Position numbers and translations under genes: made by a program
The notes under the pieces: model-generated
The model's input: the letters and a program-made list of their open reading frames with translations, nothing else
Told to the model about the DNA's origin: nothing
The model's database searches: none
Part shown: piece by piece, positions 47,680 through 58,971 of the stretch
Numbering within the stretch: the first letter of the stretch is position 1
Layout of the letters: each line of letters starts with the position of its first letter
Origin: Proteus columbae
GTDB lineage: Bacteria > Pseudomonadota > Gammaproteobacteria > Enterobacterales > Enterobacteriaceae
Reading direction: 5' to 3'
Assembly (NCBI RefSeq): GCF_002777965.1
Contig: NZ_NGVR01000014.1
Coordinates: forward strand, 1 to 64,000
Length of the DNA stretch: 64,000 bases

Positions 47680-48276
47680 TTATAGCTGAACACCAGAGAA
47701 GGACATGAAACCTAATGCCATCAACCCTGTGGTGACAAAAGTAACGCCTAACCCTTTCATACCTGCCGGTACATCCGCGTACTTCATTTTCTCACGGATA
47801 GAAGCCAGTAATACGATGGCTAACATCCAACCAATCCCAGAGCCGAAACCATAAACAATAGATTCACTAAAGTTATAGTCACGTTGTGCCATAAATGACA
47901 CACCACCGAAAATGGCGCAGTTAACGGTAATAAGTGGCAAGAAGATCCCTAGTGCGTTATACAGCGCAGGGAAATAACGGTCTAAAATCATTTCTAGGAT
48001 TTGTACCAGTGCCGCAATCACACCAATGAAAGTGATAAAGTTTAAGAAACTTAAATCAACACCTTCCATTAATGCATTATCACGTAACACATAGTTGTAA
48101 ACCAAGTTATTCAACGGTACAGAAAGACCTAGAACAACGGTAACAGCGATACCTAATCCAAAAGCTGTTTTTACGTTTTTAGAAACGGCGAGAAATGTAC
48201 ACATCCCTAAGAAGAATGCGAGCGCCATATTCTCAATAAAAACAGCACGAACAAACAGGCTTATATAATGTTCCAT
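47680..48276 (-). CDS. nqrE: Na+-NQR subunit E
   Basis: 198-residue integral membrane subunit with six helices, homologous to NqrD and RnfA. Together with NqrD it coordinates an Fe centre within the membrane through Cys residues such as those in LGMCTF and VNCAIFGG. Begins [20 protein letters not shown]. It sits 5 nt after nqrD. Confidence 0.97.
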   Translation of the reverse strand: MEHYISLFVRAVFIENMALAFFLGMCTFLAVSKNVKTAFGLGIAVTVVLGLSVPLNNLVYNYVLRDNALMEGVDLSFLNFITFIGVIAALVQILEMILDRYFPALYNALGIFLPLITVNCAIFGGVSFMAQRDYNFSESIVYGFGSGIGWMLAIVLLASIREKMKYADVPAGMKGLGVTFVTTGLMALGFMSFSGVQL

Positions 48277-48281
48277 GGCGA

Positions 48282-48911
48282 TTAGTCCTCTTCAACCTGT
48301 GCAGGTTTTAATGTACGTAATCCCCAAATTAGCAAGCCAATGATAAAGAATGCACTTGGAGCTAACAGGAATAAACCATTAGGCTGATACCAGCCACCAT
48401 TCTGAATAGATTCCATCACGGTAATGCCGAATAATTTACCTGAACCAAAGAGCTCACGTAAAAAACCAACAAGGATCAAGATAACGCCATATCCTAAGCC
48501 GTTACCAATACCATCCATAAAGCTTTCAATAGGAGGTGCTTTCATCGCATAAGCTTCAGCACGCCCCATTACAATACAGTTAGTAATGATAAGACCAACG
48601 AAAACAGAAAGTTGCTTAGAAATTTCATACGCATAAGCTTGTAGTATTTGGTCAACAACGATAACTAATGAAGCAATAATCGCCATCTGAACAATAATAC
48701 GAACACTACTTGGTATGTAATTACGGATCAGTGAGATAAAAAAGTTTGAAAATGCAGTAACTAAAGTTACCGCAATTGTCATCACTAATGCGGTTTCAAG
48801 TTTTGTTGTTACCGCCAATGCAGAACACACACCTAACACCTGTAAGGCAATCGGGTTGTTATCTAACAATGGCCCAAGTAAAACTCGTTTAATTTCTTTT
48901 GTATCAGCCAT
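48282..48911 (-). CDS. nqrD: Na+-NQR subunit D
   Basis: 209-residue membrane subunit with six helices, paired with NqrE in antiparallel topology. Cys in LGVCSAL and [16 protein letters not shown] matches the metal-binding positions. The ATG at 48911 is chosen: the five codons before it contain the AAGGAGAG ribosome site. It overlaps the end of nqrC by eight bases, indicating coupled translation. Confidence 0.97.
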   Translation of the reverse strand: MADTKEIKRVLLGPLLDNNPIALQVLGVCSALAVTTKLETALVMTIAVTLVTAFSNFFISLIRNYIPSSVRIIVQMAIIASLVIVVDQILQAYAYEISKQLSVFVGLIITNCIVMGRAEAYAMKAPPIESFMDGIGNGLGYGVILILVGFLRELFGSGKLFGITVMESIQNGGWYQPNGLFLLAPSAFFIIGLLIWGLRTLKPAQVEED

Positions 48912-49689
48912 TGATCTCTCCTTCACGAACTTTTTTCAGGAATGGACCGAAACCTTTTTCACCTAACCAGAAATCGAACATATGCTGGATACCATTTGAG
49001 GTCAATGTTGCGCCTGAAAGCCCATCAATACCATAAGGACTGTCAGATGCGCCACTGCGCACAATCTTAATAGCAGGTACGCCTTCTTCATTCAGTAAAC
49101 GCTTACCTTTCCATTGTGCTTTCCATTGTGGATTATCAACTTCACCACCTAAGCCCGGAGTTTCACCATGAGCATAATAGGTAATACCCTTAGATGTCAC
49201 ACCATCAATATCTACAGCGACGAAAGCGTACATGACAGACCATAAACCTGAACCATATACAGGTAGCACAACTTCTGTTGTTTTACCTTGAGCATCAAGA
49301 ACGAAGTAAACTTCAGCGGTATTGGCACGGCGACGAATTTTCGCAATATCTTCAGCTGGTGATAACGCAATAGATGTTTCATCACTACGTAATTCAGCAT
49401 TTAAATCAAAATTGCCCTTACTATCAGTCAGTTCTCCTGTCTGAAAATTAACAATTTTTGCTTTAATTCGAGTGTCATACACTTTCAGTACATCTGTCGC
49501 ACTCATTTTAGGTACGAGCAGACCCGCAACATCAAGAATATTACGTTGTTTATCAAGAAGTTTTTGTTCTTCTTGTTTAGATTTCAGTCCAACAGCGGCT
49601 CCTGCTACTACCACGGAACACACAAGACATAGAATAAATACAACGAGGAACGTTCTTGCGACGCTATCTTTGTTTTTCTCTTTAGCCAC
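48904..49689 (-). CDS. nqrC: Na+-NQR subunit C (covalent FMN)
   Basis: 261-residue periplasm-facing subunit with an N-terminal membrane helix. FMN is attached to the Thr of [12 protein letters not shown] near residue 225, the S(T)GAT site recognised by ApbE. The start is a GTG at 49689 overlapping the nqrB stop (GTGGCTAA), so synthesis is coupled to NqrB. Upstream codons in the same frame are nqrB shadow. Confidence 0.96.
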   Translation of the reverse strand: MAKEKNKDSVARTFLVVFILCLVCSVVVAGAAVGLKSKQEEQKLLDKQRNILDVAGLLVPKMSATDVLKVYDTRIKAKIVNFQTGELTDSKGNFDLNAELRSDETSIALSPAEDIAKIRRRANTAEVYFVLDAQGKTTEVVLPVYGSGLWSVMYAFVAVDIDGVTSKGITYYAHGETPGLGGEVDNPQWKAQWKGKRLLNEEGVPAIKIVRSGASDSPYGIDGLSGATLTSNGIQHMFDFWLGEKGFGPFLKKVREGEING

Positions 49690-50920
49690 GAGCTTGTCTC
49701 CGCTTAATATTCGCCTGAACAACCACGTAATCGAACAGTGGTGCAAATAAGTTTGCGAATAAGATTGCCAGCATCATACCTTCTGGGTAAGCCGGATTGA
49801 CGACACGAATAAGCACAGCCATTACGCCAATCAAAATACCGTAAGCCCATTTACCTTTATCAGTAAACGATGCGGATACTGGATCTGTTGCCATAAACAT
49901 CATACCGAAAGCAAAACCACCTAATACTAAGTGCCAGTGCCAAGGCATTGAGAAGAGAGGATTGGTATCTGAACCGATAAAATTAAATAAGTATGACATT
50001 GCAATCATGCCCACCATTACCCCAGCAACAATACGCCATGAAGCAATACGAGCAAAAAGAATGACAGCACCGCCGATTAAAATCATCAGTGTTGAAACTT
50101 CACCGATCGATCCTGGAATATATCCAAGGAAAGCATCCATCCAAGAGATAGGTTGTTGAGTGACGGTATTTAATAATGCACTTTCACCCGATACAGACCA
50201 TTGTGATAATGGTGTCGCACCAGAGAAGCCATCAGCCGCAGTCCAAACCAAATCACCTGAAATTTGAGCAGGATAGGCAAAGAACAGGAATGCACGACCT
50301 GCTAATGCAGGGTTTAAGAAGTTACGCCCTGTACCACCAAAGATTTCTTTCGCGATAACAACACCAAACGTAATACCTAATGCAGCCTGCCAAAGTGGTA
50401 ATGTTGGCGGCACTATCAAGGCAAATAAGATTGATGTAACAAAGAAGCCTTCGTTAATTTCATGGCCACGAATAAAGGCAAAAAGAACTTCCCAAAATCC
50501 ACCAACAGCAAAAACAACAAGATAAATAGGTAAAAAGTAAGTTGCACCAAGTAGCATCTTACTTGCCCATCCGGCATCTGTTGTTAATGATGCGCCGAGG
50601 TATTCAGCAAGGCGATAGTGCCAATCTGAAGCAATGATTTGCTGTAATTCTGCACCGCTATATAACTGATTAAGCGCAGGGATCGCTTGATGACCGACAT
50701 TATACATTCCCCAAAACATTGCTGGGAAAACGGCCAACCAAACTAAGATCATCATACGTTTTAGATCAATAGTGTCACGAACATGCCCACCATTACGCGT
50801 AACAGTACCTGGCGTATAAAATACCGTGGTAACTGCTTCATAAAGTACGTACCATTTTGCTAATTTGCCACCGGGCTCAAAATGGTGCTCTACTTTTTCA
50901 AATAAATTTTTCAAACCCAT
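49682..50920 (-). CDS. nqrB: Na+-NQR subunit B (covalent FMN, riboflavin; Na+ path)
   Basis: 412-residue membrane subunit with about ten helices, related to urea transporter-like folds. Covalent FMN is expected on the Thr in [13 protein letters not shown] (near 225-235). The N terminus [24 protein letters not shown] is standard. It forms the main Na+ translocation path and binds riboflavin and quinone with NqrA. It follows nqrA by 3 nt. Confidence 0.97.
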   Translation of the reverse strand: MGLKNLFEKVEHHFEPGGKLAKWYVLYEAVTTVFYTPGTVTRNGGHVRDTIDLKRMMILVWLAVFPAMFWGMYNVGHQAIPALNQLYSGAELQQIIASDWHYRLAEYLGASLTTDAGWASKMLLGATYFLPIYLVVFAVGGFWEVLFAFIRGHEINEGFFVTSILFALIVPPTLPLWQAALGITFGVVIAKEIFGGTGRNFLNPALAGRAFLFFAYPAQISGDLVWTAADGFSGATPLSQWSVSGESALLNTVTQQPISWMDAFLGYIPGSIGEVSTLMILIGGAVILFARIASWRIVAGVMVGMIAMSYLFNFIGSDTNPLFSMPWHWHLVLGGFAFGMMFMATDPVSASFTDKGKWAYGILIGVMAVLIRVVNPAYPEGMMLAILFANLFAPLFDYVVVQANIKRRQARG

Positions 50921-50923
50921 GAG

Positions 50924-52264
50924 TTACCCTTCCTGCTCAATTTTGGTCAATACTTGGCGCAGTGCTGGGCCATACTCATATTTGCTTGGGCAAACATAAG
51001 TACATAATCCCAAATCTTCTTCATCCAGTTCCAAACAACCTAATGCTTGAGAACTGTCAGTATCACCTACAACTAAATCACGTAATAAATGCGTTGCCAT
51101 AATGTCTAACGGCATCACACGCTCATAGTTACCAATTGGTACCATTGAACGTTCGCCACCATTCATTGTGGTAGTAAATGCAAAGCGTTTATTTTTTAAG
51201 AAGTGACCGATAGTTGTACGAGTGATAGAAAATTTATCGCTACCCGGCATCCCCCAACCAAATAACTCTTTATCACGACCTTCACGCAATACAGAAACTT
51301 GGTTATGGAAACGACCTAAATAGTGATGAGCCTCATCAGATTTCCATCCCCATAATACAGAGCCAGAAATAATTCGGTTTTCACCATCAACTAATTGATC
51401 TTTAGTTAACTCATAGAGATCAGCCCCTAAACGAGTACGCACTAAACGAGGTGCTTTTACTTGAGGGCCTGCTAATGCAACAACACGCTCTGTATATAAG
51501 GAACCTGTTGTAAACAAATAACCAATAGCAATGACATCTTGGTAATTTAAATGCCAAACCATTTTCTTAGCACTCACCGGTTCTAAGAAATGGATATGCG
51601 TACCAACTAATCCTGCTGGATGTGGGCCTGCAAATTGGTTATAGCTAATTTGTCCGTCATTTAATTTTGTAGGTGATTTTTCACCATGACAAACATAGAC
51701 TTTGCCTTCAGTTAAACGAGTTAAAACAACAAGGCCATCATTAAATGCCTTCTCATTTTGCTCAATAATAACCATAGGATCTGCTGCAAGCGGATTTGTA
51801 TCCATTGCAGAGACAAAAATGGCGACAGGCGTTGTGCCTAAATGTGGGGTACGGCTATAAGGACGAGTCCTTAATGCAGTCCACATTCCCGAATTAACGA
51901 GGTTAGTTTCAACTTGTTCGCGGGTCAGGTCTGAGAGCGTTGAGCTATCATAACGGTTAAAGGTGATTTCTTCGTCGCCATCAATTTCGATAACGATAGA
52001 TTGGAACACACGACGTTCGCCGCGGTTAATTGCAACGACTTTACCACAAGCTGGGCTGGTGAAAACAACACCGGCATTCTTTTTATCTTCAAAAAGAATT
52101 TGCCCTTTTTTTACATGCTCACCTTCCGAAACCATCATAGAAGGACGCATACCGACATATTCTTCACCTAGCAATGCTACGCGTCGAATCGCGGGTCCGT
52201 CTTCTATCACTTGGGCAGGCGCTCCTGCAATTGGGAGGTCGAGTCCTTTTTTAATTTTAATCAT
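50924..52264 (-). CDS. nqrA: Na+-NQR subunit A (quinone-binding, soluble)
   Basis: First gene of the operon; 446 residues with no membrane helix. Family start [23 protein letters not shown]. It contributes to ubiquinone binding on the cytoplasmic side. A later block, [39 protein letters not shown] in part, carries Cys residues as in RnfC relatives but without a full ferredoxin set. The complete six-subunit set means that the host can run a primary sodium pump from NADH. Confidence 0.97.
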   Translation of the reverse strand: MIKIKKGLDLPIAGAPAQVIEDGPAIRRVALLGEEYVGMRPSMMVSEGEHVKKGQILFEDKKNAGVVFTSPACGKVVAINRGERRVFQSIVIEIDGDEEITFNRYDSSTLSDLTREQVETNLVNSGMWTALRTRPYSRTPHLGTTPVAIFVSAMDTNPLAADPMVIIEQNEKAFNDGLVVLTRLTEGKVYVCHGEKSPTKLNDGQISYNQFAGPHPAGLVGTHIHFLEPVSAKKMVWHLNYQDVIAIGYLFTTGSLYTERVVALAGPQVKAPRLVRTRLGADLYELTKDQLVDGENRIISGSVLWGWKSDEAHHYLGRFHNQVSVLREGRDKELFGWGMPGSDKFSITRTTIGHFLKNKRFAFTTTMNGGERSMVPIGNYERVMPLDIMATHLLRDLVVGDTDSSQALGCLELDEEDLGLCTYVCPSKYEYGPALRQVLTKIEQEG

Positions 52265-52679
52265 AAGATTTGCACAAGTTTATCAGTTAAACCCTAAGCT
52301 ACAAATTCACCCCGAAAATGTAGCGACTCTGTAATAAAAACATCTTAAGGTGTTTTTGAACCCTAAGTTATTTATCTCCGATAATTGTTACTATTTTCTC
52401 TTATTCTGCCGAACTGAATTTTATCATCTCAGCCTAAACCTGTCTGACTATTCGAGTGATTTAGCTCAAGCAAATGGGAATATTATTTTGACTGAAACGT
52501 TAACAACTCGTATAAACCGAATTAAAATATCATCTTTTTCGACGAGCGATTAAATTTCATACAGAATATTTTGTAAAAGAAAAGAAACCATATCAGATTT
52601 TAATTTACAAATTTATTGCTTCATAGCAATCTACGATCTACTTTATCAACAAATTTTAAGCTATTTTTCTGATAAAACT
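52265..52679. other. Intergenic region between nqrA and dpaA
   Basis: 415 bp between divergent genes. It must contain the nqr operon promoter and the dpaA promoter. A 67-codon plus-strand frame at 52350 has no ribosome site or family resemblance and is probably chance. No clear operator was recognised. Confidence 0.5.
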
Positions 52680-53447
52680 ATGACCAGTCACGCAAAACAA
52701 CTAATCAGTTTTTTAACATTAATGTTAATTTCTTTATTAGTTAACGCTGAAAACAGTTCAAGTTTTCTAATGAAACCTGTTAAAAAAAGTACAGGTCAGC
52801 CTATCTATATTCAGATTTTCAAAGAAGAAAGCTTACTTGAACTTTATACGGAAAAATTAGATGGGCAATTAGAAAAAGTACGTACTTATCCCATTTGTAG
52901 CTATTCCGGAGGTCTTGGACCTAAAAAGTTTCAAGGTGATTTAAAAAGCCCAGAGGGCTTTTATCAGGTTAATTTCTCACAATTAAATCCGAATAGTCGA
53001 TTTTACCGAGCTATCAACCTAGGATTTCCTAATCAGTATGATAAATCAAAAGGATACACTGGCGATTTTTTAATGATCCACGGAGCTTGTAAATCAGTTG
53101 GTTGCTATGCAATGACCGATTCTGTGATGGACGAAATTTACCAGTATGCTGAATTGGCGCTACAAGGAGGTCAATCTACGATTAATATTCATATTTTTCC
53201 ATTTAAAATGACCGCTGAAAATATGAAAAAACACCAGTATTCAAAAGATATGGATTTCTGGCAACAGCTTATGCCTGCCTACCAATATGTTGAAGAACGC
53301 AAACAAATCCCATCTGTTACCGTTCAAGATGGGCGTTATTTCGTTAATAGCACTTTGACTTCACCTAACAGTGTAGACCCTGCTCTTAACTTATCACAAA
53401 ATAGTGATAGTAAATGGTTACAAAATACGCACACCACGATCAAATAA
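52680..53447 (+). CDS. dpaA: DpaA (YafK/LdtF), L,D-transpeptidase-fold amidase releasing Lpp from peptidoglycan
   Basis: 255 residues. A signal peptide (MTSHAKQLISFLTLMLISLLVNA) is followed by a YkuD domain with the catalytic pair HGACKSVGCYAMT. The protein matches E. coli YafK, now known to cut the bond between Braun lipoprotein and peptidoglycan rather than form cross-links. The ribosome site before the ATG is weak. Its last 30 bases overlap the converging yafJ. Confidence 0.9.
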   Translation: MTSHAKQLISFLTLMLISLLVNAENSSSFLMKPVKKSTGQPIYIQIFKEESLLELYTEKLDGQLEKVRTYPICSYSGGLGPKKFQGDLKSPEGFYQVNFSQLNPNSRFYRAINLGFPNQYDKSKGYTGDFLMIHGACKSVGCYAMTDSVMDEIYQYAELALQGGQSTINIHIFPFKMTAENMKKHQYSKDMDFWQQLMPAYQYVEERKQIPSVTVQDGRYFVNSTLTSPNSVDPALNLSQNSDSKWLQNTHTTIK

Positions 53448-54185
53448 AACAAACTCACCAGCGGGAATACGCTGCCAAGATTCATTTCCAGTCAATGGTA
53501 ATGTTGAAATAACAGAAACCACATCATCTGATTGTGTGTGTTGTTGGAAATCGATTTCTACATCTTGATCAAGTAATTTGGCTTTGCCGAAAGGCGCTTT
53601 ACGTGTGATCCAATGTAAATTGGTTGAACAATATGCCATTACAAATCGACCATCTGACAACAACATATTAAAAACCCCTTTTTGCTTTAATTGAGAGGCT
53701 AAAACAGCGATAAAACGAAATACAGCAGGCCAATTCACAGGGGTTCGTTTATAACGATTTTCGAGCTGATTTAATATCCAGCAAAAAGCTTTTTCACTAT
53801 CCGTCTGCCCTATGGCTCTAAAACGCCCCGTATCAAGAGATTGATAACCTTTTAGTTGACCATTATGTGCATAAGTCCAATTTTTTCCCCATAATTCACG
53901 GGTAAAAGGATGGGTGTTTTCTAAAGAGACATTACCTCGATTCGCTTGGCGAATATGAGCGATCACAGCCTCTGATTTAATTGGGTACTCTTGAACAAAG
54001 CGAGCGACTGGCGAAATTGCGCTGGCTTGAGGATCTTTAAATGTACGACATCCCAATCCTTCGTAGAAAGTAATTCCCCATCCATCTTTATGAGGTCCTG
54101 TCTTACCACCTCTTGGAATTAATCCACTTAGACTGAAATTAATATCTGTCGGTACATTTGCACTCATGCCTAACAACTCACACAT
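53418..54185 (-). CDS. yafJ: YafJ, class II glutamine amidotransferase-like protein
   Basis: 255 residues starting MCELLGMSANVPTDI; Cys 2 is the N-terminal nucleophile after Met removal. Conserved GPHKDGWGITFYEGLGCRTFKDP, IAHIRQANRG and NTHPFTRE(L)WGKNWTYAHNGQL are the Ntn-hydrolase substrate pocket. The physiological reaction is unknown. It follows gmhA by 52 nt, the same order as in E. coli (lpcA-yafJ), and overlaps dpaA tail to tail. Confidence 0.92.
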   Translation of the reverse strand: MCELLGMSANVPTDINFSLSGLIPRGGKTGPHKDGWGITFYEGLGCRTFKDPQASAISPVARFVQEYPIKSEAVIAHIRQANRGNVSLENTHPFTRELWGKNWTYAHNGQLKGYQSLDTGRFRAIGQTDSEKAFCWILNQLENRYKRTPVNWPAVFRFIAVLASQLKQKGVFNMLLSDGRFVMAYCSTNLHWITRKAPFGKAKLLDQDVEIDFQQHTQSDDVVSVISTLPLTGNESWQRIPAGEFVLFDRGVRIL

Positions 54186-54237
54186 CGCTCACTCCTTCTT
54201 GCCGATGTTTTTGCTAATTTATAGCAATATCAACAAA

Positions 54238-54816
54238 TTATTTTTCCATTTCTTTTTCAATTAATTGGATCAGAATATGGATAACTTTAATATGAATTTC
54301 TTGAATACGATCAGCGTAACCAAAATGAGGTACGCGAATTTCAATATCTGCTGTACCGTCCATTTTTCCGCCATCTTTACCCGTTAGCGTAATGACTTTC
54401 ATGCCTTTCTCACGCGCAGCACTAATTGCTTTGATGATATTGCCTGAGTTGCCTGAGGTTGAAATACCCAGCAGAACGTCACCTTCTTTACCTACAGCTT
54501 CAACATAACGAGAGAAGATATATTCATAACCAAAATCATTACTTACACATGAGATATGGCTTACATCTGAAATAGCAATGGCTGGATAACCAGGGCGATT
54601 TTCACGATAACGTCCAGTCAACTCTTCTGCAAAATGCATTGCATCACAATGAGAGCCACCATTACCGCAAGATAATACCTTACCGCCTGCTTTAAAAGAA
54701 TCTGCTAATAACACCGCAGCTTTTTGGATAGCTTCAATATTTGCATCATCTTGAAGAAAGCGAGAAAGAGTATCTGCTGCTTCTGTTAATTCACCACGGA
54801 TAAGATCTTGGTACAT
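54238..54816 (-). CDS. gmhA: Sedoheptulose-7-phosphate isomerase GmhA
   Basis: First step of ADP-heptose synthesis for the LPS inner core: sedoheptulose 7-phosphate to D-glycero-D-manno-heptose 7-phosphate. 192 residues, the same as E. coli (lpcA). SIS fold with [33 protein letters not shown] and [13 protein letters not shown]. Divergent from fadE. Confidence 0.97.
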   Translation of the reverse strand: MYQDLIRGELTEAADTLSRFLQDDANIEAIQKAAVLLADSFKAGGKVLSCGNGGSHCDAMHFAEELTGRYRENRPGYPAIAISDVSHISCVSNDFGYEYIFSRYVEAVGKEGDVLLGISTSGNSGNIIKAISAAREKGMKVITLTGKDGGKMDGTADIEIRVPHFGYADRIQEIHIKVIHILIQLIEKEMEK

Positions 54817-55010
54817 AGGATTTTTACTCCAAAAAGGGTAATCGAAATTTTCTGTTTCTCAGTGTAACGGATTAAATGTCATGAAAGAAGATACCTATTA
54901 TCGACAAATGCTAACTTCTCTCATTTACGAATAATTTGTGAGCTATATTGTAATTAGAATGTAAATATATTGATAAAAGTTAGTGACTGGATTAGATCTA
55001 AATAACAAAC

Positions 55011-55027
55011 AACAGGTCTGACCTCTG
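55011..55027. promoter_or_regulatory. FadR-like operator of fadE
   Basis: AACAGGTCTGACCTCTG contains the FadR core GGTCTGACC exactly (consensus AACTGGTCTGACCAGTT), although the outer positions on the right are poor. It lies 28 nt before the fadE ATG, a position suited to repression that fatty acyl-CoA would lift. Confidence 0.65.
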
Positions 55028-55054
55028 ATCTCTTGCTAAATACAGGAGTTTATT

Positions 55055-57502
55055 ATGACACTACTCAGTATCGTATTTTTCATTGTTCTTATTGGCTTAC
55101 TTAGTTATCGCAAATTCGGTATCGCGGTAAGTAGCCTTACGCTTATTGCTTATACATTAGTAATGGGTGTCGCCAATATTTGGAGTTACTGGTTACTCCT
55201 TCCCGTTGCATTGGTTTTATTACCCTTCGCTATTCCTTCTATTCGTAGAGCCTATATCTCAGTACCTGCACTGAAAGCATTTCAAAAAGTTATGCCTTCT
55301 ATGTCTAAAACAGAACAAGAAGCTATTGATGCAGGTACAACATGGTGGGAAGGTGAGCTTTTTCGTGGCGCTCCCGACTGGAAACAACTTCATAATTACC
55401 CTAAACCACAGCTAACAGCTGAAGAGCAAGCTTTCCTTGATGGTCCAGTCGAAGAAGTTTGTCGCATGACAAATGACTTTGAAATCACTCATGAATTAGC
55501 TGATCTACCTCCTGAAATTTGGCAATACCTTAAAGATAATCGCTTCTTTGCGATGATCATTAAAAAAGAGTATGGCGGGTTAGAATTTTCAGCCTACGCT
55601 CAATCACGCGTATTGCAAAAGCTGTCAGGGGTGTCTGGTATTTTAGCCATCACCGTTGGTGTACCTAACTCTTTAGGCCCCGGTGAGCTATTGCAACACT
55701 ACGGTACTGATGAACAGAAAAATCGCTATTTACCGGGTTTAGCCAAAGGGGATGAAATTCCTTGTTTCGCCTTAACAAGCCCTGAAGCGGGTTCCGATGC
55801 AGGGGCTATTCCTGACAGTGGTGTTGTCTGTATGGGTGAATGGCAAGGTGAGCAAGTACTTGGTCTTCGTTTAACATGGAATAAACGCTATATCACGCTT
55901 GCCCCTATCGCGACAGTATTAGGATTAGCATTTAAATTACGCGATCCTGACCATCTATTAAGTAATGACGAAAATCCAGGCATTACCTGCGCGCTAATTC
56001 CAACTGATGTCAAAGGTGTTGAAATCGGTCATCGTCATTTTCCATTGAATGTACCATTTATGAATGGGCCGACTCGTGGTAAAGATGTTTTTGTTCCTAT
56101 CGATTACATCATTGGTGGACCAAAAATGGCAGGCCAAGGTTGGAGAATGCTGGTGGAATGTCTCTCTGTGGGTCGAGGCATTACTCTACCTTCAAACTCT
56201 ACCGGTGGGTTAAAAAGTGTGGCAATGGCAACAGGCGCTTATTCTCGTATCCGTCGTCAGTTCAAAATCCCAATTGGCAAAATGGAAGGTATTGAAGAGC
56301 CATTAGCACGTCTTGCTGGTAACGCCTATCTGTTAGATTCTGCGGCAACTTTAATTACTACGGGTATTATGCTGGGAGAAAAACCAGCCGTATTATCAGC
56401 TATCGTAAAATATCATTGTACTCACCGAGCACAACGTGGCGTTATTGATGCAATGGATATCGTGGGTGGTAAAGGGATCAGCCTTGGGCCATCAAACTTT
56501 GTCGCGCGTTCTTATCAAGGCTCTCCAATTGCCATCACTGTTGAAGGTGCCAATATTTTAACTCGTAGTATGATCATTTATGGTCAAGGTGCTATCCGTT
56601 GCCATCCTTATGTATTAGATGAAATTGCAGCAGCACGAGACAATAACCTACATGATTTTGACCGCGCTTTATTTGGTCATATCGGTCATGTGGCAAGTAA
56701 TACCTTACGTAGTTTGTGGTTAGGTATCACTAATGGTCGATTAAGTAATTCCCCTACTAATGATGAAACCCGTCGTTATTATCAACAAATTAACCGTCTA
56801 AGTGCCAATATGGCGCTATTGTCTGATGTTTCAATGGGAGTTTTAGGTGGAAGCTTAAAACGTCGTGAGCGTATTTCAGCGCGTTTAGGTGACATATTAA
56901 GTCATATCTTCCTCGCTTCTGCCGCTCTTAAGCGTTATGAAGATGAAGGTCGCCATACCGCAGATTTACCTCTGGTACATTGGAGCGTAAAAGAGTGTTT
57001 ATACCAAGCTGAAAATGCAATTGATGAACTGCTACGCAATTTTCCAAGCCGTGTTATCGCAGGCACGATGCGTGCAATTATCTTCCCTCTGGGTAAAGCT
57101 CAAAAATTACCATCAGATAAATTAGATAGCAAAGTAGCACAACTTATCCAACAACCTTCTGAAACTCGTGATCGCATTGGTAGAGGTCAGTACTTAACAC
57201 CAAGCGAGCATAATCCACATGGTTTAATGGAAGAAGCACTACTGGATATCTTAGCTGCTGAGCCTATTTTCGACCGCATTTGTCGCCTCTATGAGAAAAA
57301 GTTTAGCTTTACTCAATTAGATAAATTAGCGGAGAAAGCACTAGCTGATAAACGAGTAACTCAAGAAGAAGCCGATATATTACGTAAAGCAGAGCAGAGT
57401 CGCTTACGGAGTATCAATGTTGATGAGTTTGACTTTGATGCATTGGCGGTACCTGCAAAAAAGCCGAAAGCTGACAAAGTCAAAACAGACAAAGCAGCTT
57501 AA
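55055..57502 (+). CDS. fadE: Acyl-CoA dehydrogenase FadE
   Basis: First oxidation of fatty acid beta-oxidation. 815 residues (E. coli 814), much longer than ordinary acyl-CoA dehydrogenases. Two or three N-terminal hydrophobic helices (1-70) precede the dehydrogenase body. FAD and substrate motifs: [18 protein letters not shown] and [21 protein letters not shown] Lys-rich C-terminal tail ([18 protein letters not shown]). An ATG with AGGAG upstream; FadR-like site before it. Confidence 0.96.
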   Translation: MTLLSIVFFIVLIGLLSYRKFGIAVSSLTLIAYTLVMGVANIWSYWLLLPVALVLLPFAIPSIRRAYISVPALKAFQKVMPSMSKTEQEAIDAGTTWWEGELFRGAPDWKQLHNYPKPQLTAEEQAFLDGPVEEVCRMTNDFEITHELADLPPEIWQYLKDNRFFAMIIKKEYGGLEFSAYAQSRVLQKLSGVSGILAITVGVPNSLGPGELLQHYGTDEQKNRYLPGLAKGDEIPCFALTSPEAGSDAGAIPDSGVVCMGEWQGEQVLGLRLTWNKRYITLAPIATVLGLAFKLRDPDHLLSNDENPGITCALIPTDVKGVEIGHRHFPLNVPFMNGPTRGKDVFVPIDYIIGGPKMAGQGWRMLVECLSVGRGITLPSNSTGGLKSVAMATGAYSRIRRQFKIPIGKMEGIEEPLARLAGNAYLLDSAATLITTGIMLGEKPAVLSAIVKYHCTHRAQRGVIDAMDIVGGKGISLGPSNFVARSYQGSPIAITVEGANILTRSMIIYGQGAIRCHPYVLDEIAAARDNNLHDFDRALFGHIGHVASNTLRSLWLGITNGRLSNSPTNDETRRYYQQINRLSANMALLSDVSMGVLGGSLKRRERISARLGDILSHIFLASAALKRYEDEGRHTADLPLVHWSVKECLYQAENAIDELLRNFPSRVIAGTMRAIIFPLGKAQKLPSDKLDSKVAQLIQQPSETRDRIGRGQYLTPSEHNPHGLMEEALLDILAAEPIFDRICRLYEKKFSFTQLDKLAEKALADKRVTQEEADILRKAEQSRLRSINVDEFDFDALAVPAKKPKADKVKTDKAA

Positions 57503-57617
57503 CAACAGATAACCGATATAAAGGAAAATATTTTTCCTGATAAAACACAAACACCTCATCACTTTTAATGATGAGGTGTTTTACCAAGATCTACTCATTA
57601 AGATCAAAAAAGATGAA

Positions 57618-58859
57618 TTAGAGATCTAACTCTAATGCTAATAACTCTTCTATTGTTTGACGACGACGAATTAATTGGGGAATACCCTCTGTTATCAGCA
57701 CTTCAGGAATAAGTGGTCGGCTATTATAATTTGATGACATTGAAGCACCATAAGCCCCAGTATCATGAATAACCAAATAATCACCTACCTGTGCTTGAGG
57801 CAACAAACGAGGAACAACAGTGCCTCCCTCTTGCTGAGTAAAAACATCTCCAGATTCACACAAAGGACCTGCCACAATCGTCTCTTGTAATTCTGTCATT
57901 GGTTTTATTTGACCATGGCTATCTAAAACTGAAATTTGATGATAACTGCCATACATTGCGGGACGCATTAAATCACTAAATCCAGCATCCACCAGCACAT
58001 AATGACGGCTTCCCATTGATTTAACGGCTCTTACTTGTGAAATCAATACACCTGATTCAGCCACTAAGAAACGTCCCGGCTCAATTTCTAACTCAACAGA
58101 ATGCCCTAAGTGTTGTGCAATACGCTGACGCGCCTTATCCCATAAAGAAAAATAGTGATCCAAGTCAACTGTTGCATCACCCTCTTGATAAGGCGTTGAT
58201 AATCCGCCTCCTGCCGAAATAGCCTGAATATCAACTTGAGAGGTAAGCACTTGCTCTACCATCGCATCACAGACACTAGAAAGATGTTGATAATCAACAC
58301 CAGAGCCAATATGCATATGAAAACCAACTAAAGTTAGATTGTATTGTTGGATCACAGCTAACGCTTCAGGTACATCTTCATACCAAATACCATGCTTACT
58401 GTTTTCTCCACCTGTATTAGTTTTTTGGCTATGTCCATGACCAAATCCGGGGTTAATTCTTACCCAAACCGCATGCCCTTGATTACGTTTACCTAATTGA
58501 TGAAGCATATCAACAGAACCAGCATTAACAGGAATATCTAACTCAACAACACGTTCAATGGTTCTTTCATCAAGTAAATCAGCCGTAAAGACAATCTCAC
58601 TTTTTTCTCTACCACCTTGATAACCCGCAACTAAAGCACGTTCAATCTCACCTAATGAAACAGAGTCAACTTTAACACCCTGCGCTTTCATTAAACGTAA
58701 GATATGAATATTAGAACAAGCTTTTTGAGCGAAGCGAACCACATCAAAAGATTTAAGCTGAGCAATACGCTGAGAAATTGTATCGCCTTGATAAATCCAT
58801 AATGGCGTTCCATAAGTTTGTGCTAATTGGTATTGAGCCATAGTTATTGATGTTGTCAT
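57618..58859 (-). CDS. lysA: Diaminopimelate decarboxylase
   Basis: Last step of lysine synthesis (meso-DAP to lysine). 413 residues, alanine racemase-like PLP fold. The PLP Lys is in VVRFAQKACSNIHILRLM, with HMHIGSGVDY, SAGGGLSTPY and the Cys of GPLCESGDVF from the neighbouring subunit's site. Divergent from lysR, which activates it in E. coli when DAP is present and lysine low. Confidence 0.97.
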   Translation of the reverse strand: MTTSITMAQYQLAQTYGTPLWIYQGDTISQRIAQLKSFDVVRFAQKACSNIHILRLMKAQGVKVDSVSLGEIERALVAGYQGGREKSEIVFTADLLDERTIERVVELDIPVNAGSVDMLHQLGKRNQGHAVWVRINPGFGHGHSQKTNTGGENSKHGIWYEDVPEALAVIQQYNLTLVGFHMHIGSGVDYQHLSSVCDAMVEQVLTSQVDIQAISAGGGLSTPYQEGDATVDLDHYFSLWDKARQRIAQHLGHSVELEIEPGRFLVAESGVLISQVRAVKSMGSRHYVLVDAGFSDLMRPAMYGSYHQISVLDSHGQIKPMTELQETIVAGPLCESGDVFTQQEGGTVVPRLLPQAQVGDYLVIHDTGAYGASMSSNYNSRPLIPEVLITEGIPQLIRRRQTIEELLALELDL

Positions 58860-58971
58860 GTTATCTACTCATAAAAGTCACCGATGAATAAATACATTAT
58901 TTATTAACTTACAAGGGAATAAAAATATCAAATAAGCTACACTCTATTCATCTGTGATATAGGAATAGACA

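Noticed and set aside
46256-47685. Several open frames on both strands within nqrF and apbE
   Set aside because: Shadows of well-supported genes; no ribosome sites.
45087-52264. The nqr operon as a novel system
   Set aside because: It is the standard Na+-NQR operon with ApbE and NqrM, known from Vibrio, Yersinia and Proteus. Notable only because E. coli lacks it.
52350-52553. 67-codon plus-strand frame upstream of dpaA
   Set aside because: No ribosome site, no recognisable domain and unremarkable composition in AT-rich DNA; probably chance.
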